NCBI GenBank assembly: GCA_947471745.1
Contig: CANJKZ010000410.1
Coordinates: 908,001 to 972,000, forward strand
From: Closterium sp. Naga37s-1
Lineage: Eukaryota; Streptophyta; Zygnematophyceae; Desmidiales; Closteriaceae
DNA: 64,000 nt
Direction: 5' to 3'
The translations under genes and the position numbers were made by a program. The number at the start of each line of letters is the position of its first letter. Positions within the stretch are counted from its first letter, which is position 1. This document shows positions 31,660 through 43,051 of this stretch, one piece after another. Under the pieces are notes generated by a model. That model was not told where the DNA came from. It saw nothing but the letters and a program-made list of their open reading frames with translations, and made no database searches.

Positions 31660-31987
31660 ACCCTGAGAACGCGCGGGAAGCAGCTGGGGGAGTGGCTTTA
31701 ACTTGCCAAGAGGAGACTAATGTGCAAGAGGAAAGGGAAGACCCCACTTATAGCGAGGAGCAGGGGATACAAGATGACAGCAACGATAGCGAAGGAGGAG
31801 AAGAGGAGAGGGAGAGAGACGGTCAAAGGAACGAAGTGCCCAGGCGTCCTGGGGTAGCTGGGCAGAGGAATGTGGGTGAACCGCAAGATGGCGATCGTAC
31901 GGTTGGGAATCCAACCTTGCCGACCCAGGCAACATCGGGCCGCGCCCAGACAAATCGAGCCGTGGATCGCCAACCCAACGCGCCATG
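31660..31987 (+). other. Acidic open frame upstream of retroelement R-1
   Basis: A plus-strand frame rich in Glu/Asp/Arg (EEREDPTYSEEQGIQDDSND...) ends with TGA at 31986. It could be a remnant of an ORF1 or linker of R-1, but no domain is recognisable, and its frame does not run into the reverse transcriptase. Confidence 0.25.
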
Positions 31988-32082
31988 ACAACCACCTCGC
32001 TATTTCTCACCAGACGAACTGGCGATGCATCTGGACAGATTCGCAGCAATCGCAAATTGGGATATCACGCTTCTCTGCGACA

Positions 32083-33799
32083 GACGCCAGCCCCCGCATT
32101 AAGAGAGACAGCTACTGCACACCCCGGCGTACTGTGCCTGGCATACGCTGACGACGTCAGCTTCCTAGGTGACCACCGTGAAACCGTAGCTGCCTTTTCC
32201 TATTTCACGAGCCAATTGTCCCAAGTAGGCCTGCGACACAACCCAGGGAAATGTGTCGCGTGGAGCAACCGGCCGATAGACGAGGCAGTGCAGCTGCCGC
32301 CTGGGGTGCCAACTAGTTCTGACGGCGTTAGGCTTCTCGGTAGCTTTCTAGGAACACCAGAAGGCGCCGCCTCCTTCCTAACTGCACAGCTACAAGCTAT
32401 GTCCACACCGCTACCTCTGATAGAACGAATGGACCCTCAGGTTGCATCTCTCCTGCTCACTCGCTGCATCTCACGCAGGGTAGCCTATCTCACACGAACG
32501 ACTCCACTACATCTTCTAGATAGTGACACCTGGTCACAGTGGGGTAGGGACTTGCTGGCCACCCTCCTTACAGCGTGCGGCATACGCATACCGACGGACG
32601 ACACGGAACAGACTCGGGTCTGGGAGCAGTCGTCCCTCCCACCGTCACTAGGGGGTATCGGAATCACAGACCCAACGATGGAGGGAACTTTCGGCTTCCT
32701 AGCCAGTTTTACACAAGCCGCACTGCTACTTAGTTCCCTGCCGCTGGAGTCAGAGGTGGCCTTGACGGAGGTTAGAAATCACATGCGACTACCACGAGAT
32801 GTCACCACCGCCCTACACCACTGGCTGTCCGAATGTGAGAGAGCACTGCCGCAGGAGGCCAGAGACATCCTAGACAAGGAAAGGCTCGAGCCATCCGACC
32901 TAAAGCTACAGCATGAGCTCGGGGTGAGAGTGCAGGGGAGCAGATATGCCGCGCAAGTACAGGCAACACGGCTCATGAGGCTGAATCCCTTGTCAGGACA
33001 TACCCAACGGTTTTTCTCTCTAACGGGCTACGGCATGGGGGACTGGTTGACAACAATCCCAATAGAGCAAACCCGCCGCGTAGGTCCATAACACTTCGCC
33101 AATGCCGTCCGCTTCAGACTTGGGCTCCCCTTCTCTACTCCCAAAAATGACTGCTCTAAGCGTGTTGAGATCAAGGACCCACGGCTGCCAAACCACTTAT
33201 TCCACTGCAGGACAGGCAAGCACAGAATCAACACCCACAACGAGCTGCGGGACACATGTATTACTATGGCGGAAGATGCCGGCTTCATAGTTCACAGGGA
33301 ATCAGCTGCGTACTGCCCTATTGAAGAACAGACCGCTGACAGGAGCTCGGGGGCAGTATACGCCTGTGATGTCACCATCACAGATCCCATTAGCACTCGG
33401 GATCCCAATGCTACAAAGGGGAGGGGATGGGCAGCAAGGGAGCAAGCGGACAAGAAAATCAGCCACTATGCAAATCGACCTGACACGGTCGGCTTCTTCC
33501 CCCTTGCAGTTGAGACATACGGGTGCCCATGCGCGGAAGTCCCAAAATTTCTGAAGTTATTGGCAGATACAGCTGCTAGGCATCATTTCAACGCCCAACC
33601 CACCTCCCATCACGCGAGGAGGTTCTTACACCTCTTCAGGCAGCGCTGGTCCGTGGCTCTGCAAAGAGCACAGTCGGTGGGATACTTAATCAAGTCCTCT
33701 CAGGCGGCCGTAGCTGAAAATCCCCCTGTAGGGGGGGTGCAGTCCGAGCTCCACCTTGGGGACTGCTGTGCTGTGCTGGAACCTCTTATGGAGGTGTAG
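32083..33799 (+). pseudogene. R-1 reverse transcriptase (C-terminal part) and restriction-like endonuclease
   Basis: YADD at 32144-32155 (CLAYADDVSFLG) is followed by the thumb region (LPPSLGGIGITDP about 32635). One in-frame TAA at 33089 interrupts an otherwise continuous frame. After it comes an HC zinc half (LPNHLFHC about 33190), a THN motif (INTHNEL about 33228), and CDVTITDP (about 33365), matching the layout of the restriction-like endonuclease of R2/R4-type LINEs. The end carries the shared family block VGFFPLAVETYG and RQRWSVALQRAQSVGYL. The fingers and the first palm motifs are missing. The TAA could be CAA by C-to-T. Confidence 0.75.
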
Positions 33800-33904
33800 A
33801 GACGTAGTTGTTTGTCGTTTGTTATTTGTTTGCTTGTTTTCCAAACCATCCTAGCAATAGCTATGCATGAATGTACCCTTTGGCTATATCAATACACGGA
33901 CCAT
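32083..33904 (+). mobile_element. R-1: 5'-truncated non-LTR retroelement ending at a (GA)n array
   Basis: Starts inside the reverse transcriptase palm, just before YADD, and runs through the thumb, zinc finger and restriction-like endonuclease to a short 3' UTR. The UTR ends ATATCAATACACGGACCATTA, then immediately GAGAGA. There is no LTR and no poly-A. Confidence 0.75.
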
Positions 33905-33966
<62 letters not shown>

Positions 33967-34050
33967 GAGAGAGAGAGAGAACGAGAGAGAGAGAACGAGA
34001 GAGGGGGAACAAGAGAGAAAGAGAGAGTGAGAGAACGAACGAGAGAGAGT

Positions 34051-34114
<64 letters not shown>

Positions 34115-34209
34115 GATAGAGAGAGAGAACCAGAGAGAGAGAACGAAGGAGAGAGAACGAGAGAGAGAGAGAACGAGAGAGCGAGAACGAGAGAATGAGA
34201 ACGAGAGAG

Positions 34210-34283
<74 letters not shown>
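33905..34283. repeat. (GA)n array between R-1 and R-2
   Basis: About 380 bases of GA on the plus strand with sparse AACGA and AACAA interruptions. It is bounded exactly by the 3' end of R-1 and the truncated 5' end of R-2. Long Ser/Leu or Arg/Glu frames through it are artefacts. Confidence 0.97.
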
Positions 34284-34286
<3 letters not shown>

Positions 34287-36451
34287 GCGTTAGACCTATC
34301 GCGATAGGAGAAGCAATACTTCGCATCGTGGCGAAAGCAGCCCTGAAAGAATTATCACACCATATTCGGGAGTTTTTCCTCCCCGTACAGTTTGGCGTGT
34401 CTGTCATTGGCGGGGCAGAGTGCATCATACACGCAGTCCGCTCGCTGCTTAAAGAGGACGAGACCCGCGTCGCGCTACAGCTAGATATAGAGAACGCCTT
34501 CAATAGTGTGGAACGACCGGCGTTCTTCCACGCGCTCTCGCAGTCGAACCTGTCATCACTCCTGCCCCTAGTACGCATGCTGTATGAGGGCCCGTCCCGG
34601 CTTCTAGTGGACCACAGGCTTGGTGTCGACCAGATATTAAGCAGCCGGGGAGTTCGCCAGGGAGACCCACTAGGTCCGCTCCTCTTCGCCGCGGCGATTC
34701 AACCAACACTTTTGAGTACGGCAACACTCCTCCCCGAGGTGGCGATCGTCGCCTACGCTGACGACATCACCATTGTGGGACCCAGAGATGCTGCATTTGA
34801 GGCTTTCATCAACATCACAACGGAGCTAACATCACTCGGGCTCCGCTGCAACATCGCCAAGTCCACAGGGTGGGGACAGAGCACGGAGGAGGGAAGCGAG
34901 ATCCCACCACCACAGGGCCTGCCAATAAACACCACTGGGATAGGAGTTCTGGGGAGCCCGATCGGCACGCCTACCTTCTGCACCGACCAGGCACAGACAC
35001 GACTCATGGAGGCGTCCGCCCCGCTACCCCTGATAGCTCAACTCCACCCCCAGCACGCCATGCTCATGCTCTCGCGGAGCATTTCACGCAGGATATCCTA
35101 CATGCTGCGTACAACGCCAGCGGCGGTGCTGGAGAAAGAGGAGTGGAGGTCGTGGAGCGAATCTCTACTACGAAGAACCCTGGCAGCAGCGAAACTACGG
35201 GTTCCAATAAGTGAGCTGGAACAGAGTCTGCTCTGGCGGCAAGGCACTCTACCTGTCAGGCTAGGGGGGCTAGGCATCATCGACCCTTCCTCGGAGGCTC
35301 CGGCAGCCTACATAGCGTCAGTCACGGCAGCCCAGCAACTACTGCGGCAGATGAACCTGCCGGAGGCATACCTACTGCGCAGGGCGATCACGCTACTTGA
35401 CCACGCTTGGAGCCCCGCGGTACCGGAGGTCAATCAGCTAGCCCCACTGGAAGCAGCACTCCCAGCACCCGCGAGGGCTGCATTACAGGCTTTCAGGGAG
35501 AAGCCGACAGGACAGGGTAACCTTCAGCTAGTGCTGTCCCGCCACATCAATGAGAGAAGGGCCGCGGAGCTGCTTTCAGACACAATCACAGACCGCCCGG
35601 GCACACACCGCGGGCATGCAATACGCCTCATCAGCTTACAAGGGGTGGGGGCGGGAGATTGGCTACATGCAGTGCCTTCAAGAGCTGACCTTACATTTGC
35701 CCCTGGTCAGTTCTCCCTGGCACTGGGCTTCCGCATGGGCATGTCCTTGCCGGTCACTGTAAAGTGCCCCTGCAAGCGCGAGTATTCCGATATCACCGAC
35801 ACAAGCCTACCGAACCATCTCCTCAGGTGTGGGTACGGGGGAGATGTGGTTAGAACACACAACTCGCTGGTGTACGCGGCCCTCAGGATGGCAAGGGAGG
35901 CAGACTTCACGTGCTTCCATGAGACGGCAGCCTTCTCCCCACCGATCGTTAGGAAGAGAGGGGACCTAGCCGTGAGAGACAAAGAGTCAAATGAGACCTG
36001 GGTGACCGATGTGACAGTGACCGACCCTGTGCTCCAGCAACGCGACACAAGGGCACGGAAACCGCCGGGATGGGCAGCTGAGGAAGCTTCTGCGAGGAAA
36101 CACAGGCTTTATGAGGGACGACCGGACTATGTAGGCTTCTTTGGGCTGGCAGTTGAGACGTACGGGGCTCTGGCAACTGACACACAGCAGTTCCTACGCC
36201 TCCTTGCCACCTCAGCAGCCAAGAAAAAGTACCGTCAGGGGAATCTGACGACGACTACTGCACGGCTCACCGCTCACTACCGGCAGCGCTGGTCTGTGAT
36301 GCTGCAGCGGTCCCAGGCGACGTCCTACCTGAACAAGTCCAACCTCTCAGATGAGGCGGCGTTCCCACAGGCCGCCAGGGACCCTTGGGAACCTAGCCTG
36401 GGGGACCTATGGCAAGTGCTGGAAGACGATTTGGAGATGGTAATGGCATAG
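34283..36451 (+). CDS. R-2 reverse transcriptase with C-terminal restriction-like endonuclease
   Basis: An uninterrupted frame of about 720 codons without its own start. Reverse transcriptase motifs in order: GVRPIAIG (at the array edge), VQFGVSVIGGAE, LQLDIENAFNSVER (about 34481), GVRQGDPLGPLLF (about 34650), YADD at 34753-34764, LGSPIGTP. The C-terminal part has a CCHC-like zinc site (CPC near 35767, HLLRC near 35818), RTHN (about 35852), then GDLAV (about 35960) and TDVTVTDP (about 36003). This spacing fits the PD-(D/E)XK restriction-like endonuclease of early-branching LINEs (R2, R4, NeSL, Utopia types), which nick specific targets for target-primed reverse transcription. No AP-type endonuclease is present. 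Clade assignment needs a tree. Confidence 0.85.
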
Positions 36452-36813
36452 TAGGTAGGACAAGGGGGTGATGGGGAAACAGAAGGTGTTGCCAAGGGGT
36501 TGATGGGTGAAAGCTGGCAGATAAAGGAACAAGAATGAAATAGTAAGGAGGGCCTCGAGCAGAGCAGGATTATATGGAGCTGCCAGGGTCCTGGGGTGGG
36601 TGTTTTCGGCTCTACCTGAACAGAGGGTGTGGTGGTGAGGACCAGGTTGCAGGAACTAGGGGTGCCTTACTCCAATGCTTTGCTATGCCCTGCACTGCTC
36701 TGCCTTGTTAGCTCGGCTAGTTTAGCTACCAGGTTGCTCCCATATCTAGTTAGTCTTGCAACCATCACCTGCCATGCCTGTACCTTGTGCACCCTATTAA
36801 TACAGGACTGCTT
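36452..36813 (+). other. R-2 3' untranslated region
   Basis: No coding sequence. Its last 20 bases resemble the end of R-1: both have [C/T]TAT[C/-]AATACA followed by GGAC and a short spacer before GAGAGA. This may be the part recognised for reverse transcription. Confidence 0.55.
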
Positions 36814-36951
36814 GAGAGAGAGAGACAAGGAGAGAGAGAGAGAACGAGAGAGAGAGAGAGAATGAGAGAGAGAGAACGAGAGAGAGAACGAGAGAGAGAG
36901 AGAGAGAGAGAGAGATAACGAGAGAGAGAGAGAGAGAGAACGAGAGTGAGA

Positions 36952-37032
<81 letters not shown>

Positions 37033-37136
37033 AGAACGAGAACGAGAGAACGAGAGAGACAGAACGGAAAAGAGAGAACGAGAAATAGAGAACGAGAGAG
37101 AGGGAGAGAATGAGAGAGAGAGAACGAGAGAGAGAG

Positions 37137-37205
<69 letters not shown>

Positions 37206-37224
37206 GAGAGATAGAACGAGAACG

Positions 37225-37319
<95 letters not shown>

Positions 37320-37378
37320 GAGAACGAGAGAGATAGAACGAGAATGAAAGAGAGAGAGAACGAGAGAGTGAGAGAGAT

Positions 37379-37470
<92 letters not shown>
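36814..37470. repeat. (GA)n array downstream of R-2
   Basis: About 650 bases of GA repeat with AACGAG interruptions, starting exactly at the R-2 3' end and stopping at AACGACATGCTGC. Confidence 0.97.
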
Positions 37471-37471
<1 letters not shown>

Positions 37472-38164
37472 CATGCTGCTCGAGTCGAAATGGTTTAAAT
37501 CAATCTGGCTATCAAGGCAAAGAAGGTTAGCGTTCAGATCAACATAACAACAACATAAGATGAAAGGAAGTAAAAATGTCAATGAAATATGCAAATACGA
37601 GGTTGTAAGCATGCAACACAGGAAAGAGACGATGAATAGTAGAAGAATGGATGCAATCTAGTGAAAGACCTAAAGCTAAAGTATCTACAACAATCCTAGA
37701 ACCTGAGCCTTAAACAACCTGCGGCCAATACTATGTTAAACGACTACCATATGCGACTAAGAGATGGTAGTATAGCTTGTAATGATCTGATTTGGCTGAA
37801 AATGGATAGGGTTGTTCTTACCTTGCACTAGTAGGTGGAGTGTATCTGGTGGGGAGCTCAACTAGCGAGAAGGAGGAGCGGGAGAGAAAAGGAACGAACA
37901 AACCCTAAGGCAATCTCAGATTGGTCGCAAACATTTAGTCCCGACAAATTTTGTTGTTCGAGGTGAACATATATGCTGTCGCAGTCGTTTGAGATCGAAC
38001 GCGGAAAGGTCTCCATTTCGATTCCTGGTGATGCGATTCTTTTCATATTTGGCAAGTAAGACGAAGTACCACTTAGTGTCATACTACAGCATAATATACA
38101 GAATTTGAAGTTGTACAAATTTATGTAATTACGCAAAACGCTTCGCAACCCTAAGACGATTTCG
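37471..38164. other. AT-rich stretch without recognisable gene
   Basis: No convincing open frame, repeat or retroelement motif between the (GA)n array and the poly-T marking the LINE tail. Confidence 0.5.
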
Positions 38165-39429
38165 TCGCCTCTTGTTTTTTTTTTTTTTTTTTTTTGGGAT
38201 GCAGTAAAATATACAATGCATACATCCACAGTCGTAACTGGAGGAAAAGGGAAGGCATAGGCAGACACACAAGTGGCCTACCATGGCCCCCCCTAACCAC
38301 CCTATGGTGGCTTGAAGAAAGTACTAGGTCTCTCCCAGATGGATTTGAAATCTTCGCTCCACGTCCGCATCTCCTCATCCCCACTAATCCCGTTCCAGCG
38401 CCGCCACCTCCCCAGCTATTAAATGCTACCACCGCCCCTTGCCCTTATCCGCAGGCTGGTTTCCAGCACTGCGTTTCCCTTCACTGTATATCCGAACGTG
38501 TCTCATGAAGTTGACCCCAATCTTCCTGACCACTCGCTTGGGTTCAAAAGTTGTTTTCTGAAAAACCGCATCGCACCTCTCCAACCAAATGTGCCTGAAC
38601 GTAACTGCAATGAGCGTAGCCTCTGGAAACCTTGATGCTGTGTTGTCCTCCGCAAATAGCAGCTCCCCCAGTGTCCCCACTGGCCTCCTCGGATTGATCA
38701 ACCGAAGCGAATCCTGAAGCGCGCCACAGACCCCGCTAACTACAGGGCAGCTCATCAGGCAGTGTGTTGGTGATTCTTCTTGCCCACAGTACGGGCAGCA
38801 TGCACCGGGTCCAAGGAAAGCAACTCTGCTTCCCACCTGCAAAATGTTGCTGTGCAATCTCAGCAAAACCTCTCTCGCCTTGGCCAGGATTGCCAGCGAG
38901 TCCCTCCTCGTGATGACCTTCTCCCAGTCGATCTTCCTGCCCCACGTCTCCTCCCACTTCCTCTGTTGCTTGGGCTGCGTGACTGGTTTCCTGAGCAGAT
39001 GCCGCAATTTCTTTTGCGCTGTAGGCTTCCCCTCCTCACACAAGAACGAGGCACGTAGTCGTGCTAGCGGGTCCCCCACTTGACCCAGCACCTTGCCGCC
39101 TCTGACCACCATCGGAGTCAGCATACCTAGCCGTGCCGGCTGCTGAGCCGCTTCCCCCGGCTGCCGAATTTTCCCCTTATTGTCCACTGTTACCATTTCA
39201 CACCTCAGCTCCTTAGCCTCCAACAGTGCCACTTGGAGATAGCACTGCCTTCCTGACACTTCTCTTCCCACCTGGACCAGAGTAGAAGCCTCCACAACAG
39301 CTTCCGCCGATATTCTCGCAAGGAGATTTTCCTTCCAACTCTTCGACACCGCTTTCCAGGCCATGAGTGCCCACCTTGCCGTGGTTGACCTCCCTGTTTG
39401 CTTTCTCAGCGACCACATATCCTTGACTC
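38165..39429 (-). mobile_element. L1-like LINE, 3' end with poly-A tail
   Basis: On the minus strand the coding region is followed by a ~230-bp UTR and a run of about 22 A (38169-38195 as T on the plus strand). It is interrupted at 39429 by the copia-3 LTR. It appears to be the same element as the pieces at 45166-46632 and 62508-64000. Confidence 0.8.
38426..39429 (-). pseudogene. LINE ORF2 C-terminal region with zf-RVT zinc finger
   Basis: 330 codons without a stop, entered from the copia-3 junction. The segment LLRLHSNILQVGSRVAFLGP followed by CCPYCGQEESPTHCLMSCP (about 38830-38745) is the reverse-transcriptase-associated zinc finger typical of plant L1 ORF2. The tail (IWLERCDAVF) also fits plant LINE C-termini. 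The reverse transcriptase that should precede it is not in the window. Confidence 0.8.
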
Positions 39430-39560
39430 TGTCAGAATGTTATATTGCTTACTTTGTGTAGGCTATAGTGGGGTAGCCCATAAGGGGTACAACCCAATTA
39501 TGGTTAGTACTCGTACCCAACTTCTGTTCAATGCATTCATTCTCGTTCATTCTTCTGACA
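39430..39560 (+). mobile_element. Copia-3 5' LTR (131 bp)
   Basis: TGTCAGAATG...TCTTCTGACA. It shares GGGGTAGCCCATAAGGGGTA and flanking sequence with both LTRs of copia-1, which are 132 bp. LTRs this short are unusual for an ~8-kb copia. Confidence 0.9.
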
Positions 39561-39578
39561 TGGTATCAGAGCAGGTCC
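39561..39578 (+). other. Copia-3 primer binding site (initiator tRNA-Met)
   Basis: TGGTATCAGAGCAGGTCC follows the LTR directly. Confidence 0.88.
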
Positions 39579-40156
39579 CACTAACTACCCCTAGCAGCTA
39601 GTCGCGCTGCCTCTAGCAGCCCACGACCCGCCCCTACCACTAGCGCGCTGCCCTGGCAGCCCGCCCGCCTCCTCGTCACGGCCCTCGCGCCGCCCCTGCA
39701 GCCCGCGCGTCGCCCGCTTGCGACCCACCCGCCGCCATTAGCAGCCCTCGCACCGCCCCTGCAGCCTAGTACGCTGCCCCTGCTGCCCTCATGCCGCCCT
39801 TGCAGCCACGCGCGCCGCCCCTACAGGCCCGCCCATCACCTCTGCTGCCCTGCGCGTCGCCCCTTGCGGCCAGCCCGCCGCCCGTAGGCCCCGCGCGCCA
39901 CCCTTGCTGCCCTCCTCGCAGCCACTGCAGCCAGCAAGCCGCCCCTGCAGCCCCGCGCCCCGCCCCTTGCGGCACTCTCGCCACCCCTGCAGCCCTGCGC
40001 GCCGCCCCTTGCGGCCCGCCCACCGCTCCTAGGCCCGCAAGCCGCCCCTCCTGCAGCCTGCGCGCCTCCACTTGCAACCCGCTTGCAGCCCCTTGCGGCT
40101 GCCCGCCCTGTTTCTTGCGCTGCCCGGCTCCTGCCCGCCCTGCGTTCTGCGCTGCT
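39579..40156 (+). repeat. Copia-3 leader of degenerate CCGCCCCTGCAGCCCGC repeats
   Basis: Between primer site and gag ATG lies ~550 bp built from short GC-rich units around GCCGCCCCTGCAGCC. The equivalent place in copia-1 holds a different GC-rich minisatellite. No coding frame is supported. Confidence 0.85.
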
Positions 40157-42448
40157 ATGGCTTCTCTCCACGTTCTCGCGTTCGATCATGAGGGTCAGCC
40201 GATCCAGTTCGACACGTGGCTCGACGACATACAGCTGTACCTACTGAGCGACTCTAGAGACAACGTTTCGTTGTTTGACCACACGTCTGGAGTCGCTCCC
40301 GCCCCTCCCGCCACAGCTGACAGTGCGACTCGCTCATAGTGGCTTACTCGTGACGCTGCTGCTCGCTTAGTCATTCCCAACCACTTGCCGTTAGCCGAAT
40401 GCGCTCACTTCGAACAGCACACGACTGCACAGGCACTGTGCGACGCTGTAGTCGCTTGTTACTCCTTGCATGCCACGGCTGCACTAGGCCGTCTTCTACT
40501 GCCCTACCTCTTTCTCGAGCTGTCCGCCTTTGCCACAGTAGAGGACCACGTTACCCACCTTCGCACTAGCAACGCTCGCTACCGCGCTGCCCTCCCAGCA
40601 AAGTTCCTTGACAAGAACCCACCCCCGATGTACATCACTCTGTACTTTATAGTCACCCACCTCCCTGACTCTCTTCGCGCTGTCAGGGACCACTTTCTCT
40701 CACTTGACCCCACAGCCCTCACCGTTGAGCTACTCGCGCAGCACCTCCTTGCAGCTGAGACTAGTGTAGTTGCAGTAGGTGCCGCTCGTTGCACTCCTCG
40801 CACGCCCTTCTTTGAGGGGTGTTCCCCCTCCCCCCTTGCCCCCTCCTACGCCTCTGCTGCTGCTGTTGACGTCCTTGGTGCTGAGGATGTCGGGGCTGCT
40901 TCTGCTAGTGGGAAGCGCCGCAACAGCAAGGGCAAGGGTGGCAGGGGTGGTGGCGGTGGCAGCGGGGGTGGTGGTGGGGGCAGCAGTGGAGGTGGTGGAG
41001 GCAGTGGAGGTTGTGGTGGTGGTGGTGGGAGTGGTGGCGGGAGTGGGGGCTTTGGTGGCGGCGGTGGTGGCAGTGGTGGGAGTGGCGGTAGTGGCGGCAG
41101 TAGGAGTGGTGGCAATAGGGCTGGAGCTACTCAGCGGGGAGGTACTGGCGGTGGCCAGAGGCAGCAGCAGCAACGTCAGAGGGAAACCCCGTCGCCCCAG
41201 CAGCTTCGTGAGTGGTTTTCTCAGCATGGGGCGTCTGGGGGTAGTGGTAGCTGCCCGTATGGCATTCACACGGGTGACCGTGCTCGTCAGACATGCGGGA
41301 AGCCTCACACTCAGCACCACTGCTTCTCCCGCCTCGACGACGCTTGGCGCACAGAGTTTGGTGACGAGGCCGAGCGCCCCCGCTGGGCAGAGCTGCTTAG
41401 GTCTGGAGTTGCTATCTTTGACCTAGACTATGATGCTATCCTTGCTGCTATGTATGCCTTGTCTGTTAGTGCTGAGGGTGACTGTTACCTGTGTGTGCTG
41501 CCTGACCCAGGTATCGAGGCTGCTGCTCTAGGTGCTAGTGAGTCTTCTCTCCCTGGTACTGCGCCTGCTGAGGCCTTGCACACCTTTACGCTTGACTCAG
41601 GTGCTTCACGCTGTTTCTTTCATGACAGCACCACCCTCACTCCTCTCTCTGAACTTGTACCGGTAAGACTGGCTGACCCCTCAGGGGGCCCACTCCTTGC
41701 CCGTTCCTCCAGTGTTCTCCCGTGTCCGCCGGTTCCGTCCGGCTCACTGTCAGGTCTTCACCTCCCTTCATTCTCTACGAACCTGGTGAGTACCGCTGCC
41801 CTTCAGGATGCGGTGGTCACTACCACCACGCCTAGGGGTCAGCGTGTGTCGATCTGCACGTGTACACGTACGGGCCATCACCTGGCCACGTTCACTTGTT
41901 GGCCTGGGTCGAGTTTGTACACACTGGCTACCGCGCCTCCTTATGTAGTTGCGTCTGTCCAGGTGTCAGCGTCAGGTCAGGTAGCACCCCCTTGCTCGTA
42001 TCGCCTCCTGTCGCACCAGACTCTCCTGTGGCACCGCCGCCTTGGTCACCCCTCCCTGCCACGCCTTCGTGGCATGCACTCCCGCCTCCTTGTCTCTGGT
42101 CTTCCCAGGTCTCAGGTAGACCCTCTCCTTGGTACTTTTTCTGTTGAGGTAGCTATCGGCTCAGGTGCTGCGTCAGGGGGTGCTTTGTCTGAAGGTGCGG
42201 AGTCTGGGGGTGCTGAGCCTCGGGGTACTGCTTCTTCTGGAGGTCCTGCGGGTGTTTTGCCACGACTGTCTCCCCGACCGGAGCCTCTCTCCCCACAGCA
42301 GCTGCGCAAAAGGTTTGCTCAGCGCACACGCCTTCGGAGTGGAGCTGCCGGAGTTGGAGACTCTGCCGCTGGAGACACTGGAGCTGGAGGTGTTGGAGTT
42401 ACTCGTCTTGGAGGTGCTGGAGTTACTGCTGGAGCTGGTGGTACCTGA
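40157..42448 (+). pseudogene. Copia-3 Gag, protease and GAG-pre-integrase; integrase core deleted
   Basis: Starts MASLHVLAFDHEG at 40157. A TAG at 40337 interrupts gag where copia-1 has CAG; the frame otherwise continues to 42448. Gag includes RNA-binding-like Gly-rich linkers (GGGSGG runs, 40940-41115), a zinc-like CG..HTQH.C (about 41293) and the protease site LDSGASRCFF (about 41590). WHRRLGHPSLPRLRGMHSRL (about 42030) is followed within about 15 codons by QVDPL, which in copia-1 lies after the integrase, so the whole catalytic core is gone. The frame ends in Gly/Ala-rich spacer sequence. Confidence 0.85.
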
Positions 42449-43051
42449 GGTGCTGCAGCTGCTGGTCCTGGAGGTGCTCGTACCAGGGGTACTGGAGCTG
42501 CTGGGTCTGGTAGTGTTGGGGGCGCTGGAGCTAGAGGAGCTGGAGCTAGAGACCCTGCAGAGCGTGGAGGCACTGGAGCTGGTGGCGCTGGAACTGGAGG
42601 AGCTAGAGCTGGTGACACCGGAGCTGTTGGTGCTGGAGCTGGAGGCATTGGCACTAGTGGCGCTGGAGTTGGAGGAGCTGGAGCTGGAGACACTAAAGCT
42701 GTTCACCCTGGAGCTGGAGGGGGTGGAGCTGAGGGTGCTGTGTGTGGCGGTACTGGTGCTGGAGGCACTATGCGGCCACGACCGTACTTCGTTCCCCTGC
42801 TTCAGCAGGTTCTTGGTCCCCTGTCTTCTCCTGGCCTTACTCCTCCCTTTCTGTGTCCACCGCCTGACCAGTCATAGCCACCGTTACAGCTAGCCTCCCC
42901 ACTACGTGCTGCTTCTCCTTACACTGAGCAGACAGGAGGTCTTACAGAGCGTCGTGAGCCTGAGTCTCGTCCTGCCTCGCCTGTTCGCACTGTTCGCACT
43001 GGTCGTCGCGTTCCTCGTCCGCGTCCTCCTCCTGTCCCGGGCACCCACGCT

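Larger units (their letters stand above)
34283..36813 (+). mobile_element. R-2: 5'-truncated non-LTR retroelement embedded between (GA)n arrays
   Basis: The coding frame begins straight after the (GA)n array and continues to TAG at 36449, followed by about 360 bp of 3' UTR ending ACCCTATTAATACAGGACTGCTT before a second (GA)n array. R-2 and R-1 are clearly diverged, so they are separate insertions rather than a duplication. Confidence 0.8.

Noticed and set aside
33904-34578. Long minus-strand open frame rich in Ser and Leu
   Set aside because: It is the translation of the (GA)n array plus the antisense of the R-2 reverse transcriptase.
36797-37612. 271-codon minus-strand Ser/Leu frame
   Set aside because: Low-complexity translation of (TC)n; no conserved content.
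37858-38268. 136-codon minus-strand frame near the LINE tail
   Set aside because: No recognisable domain, runs through the poly-A tail of the LINE and lacks any neighbour evidence.
42165-42893. Leu/Glu/Val-rich plus-strand frame resembling a leucine zipper
   Set aside because: It is an alternative frame of the Gly/Ala-rich spacer repeats in copia-3.
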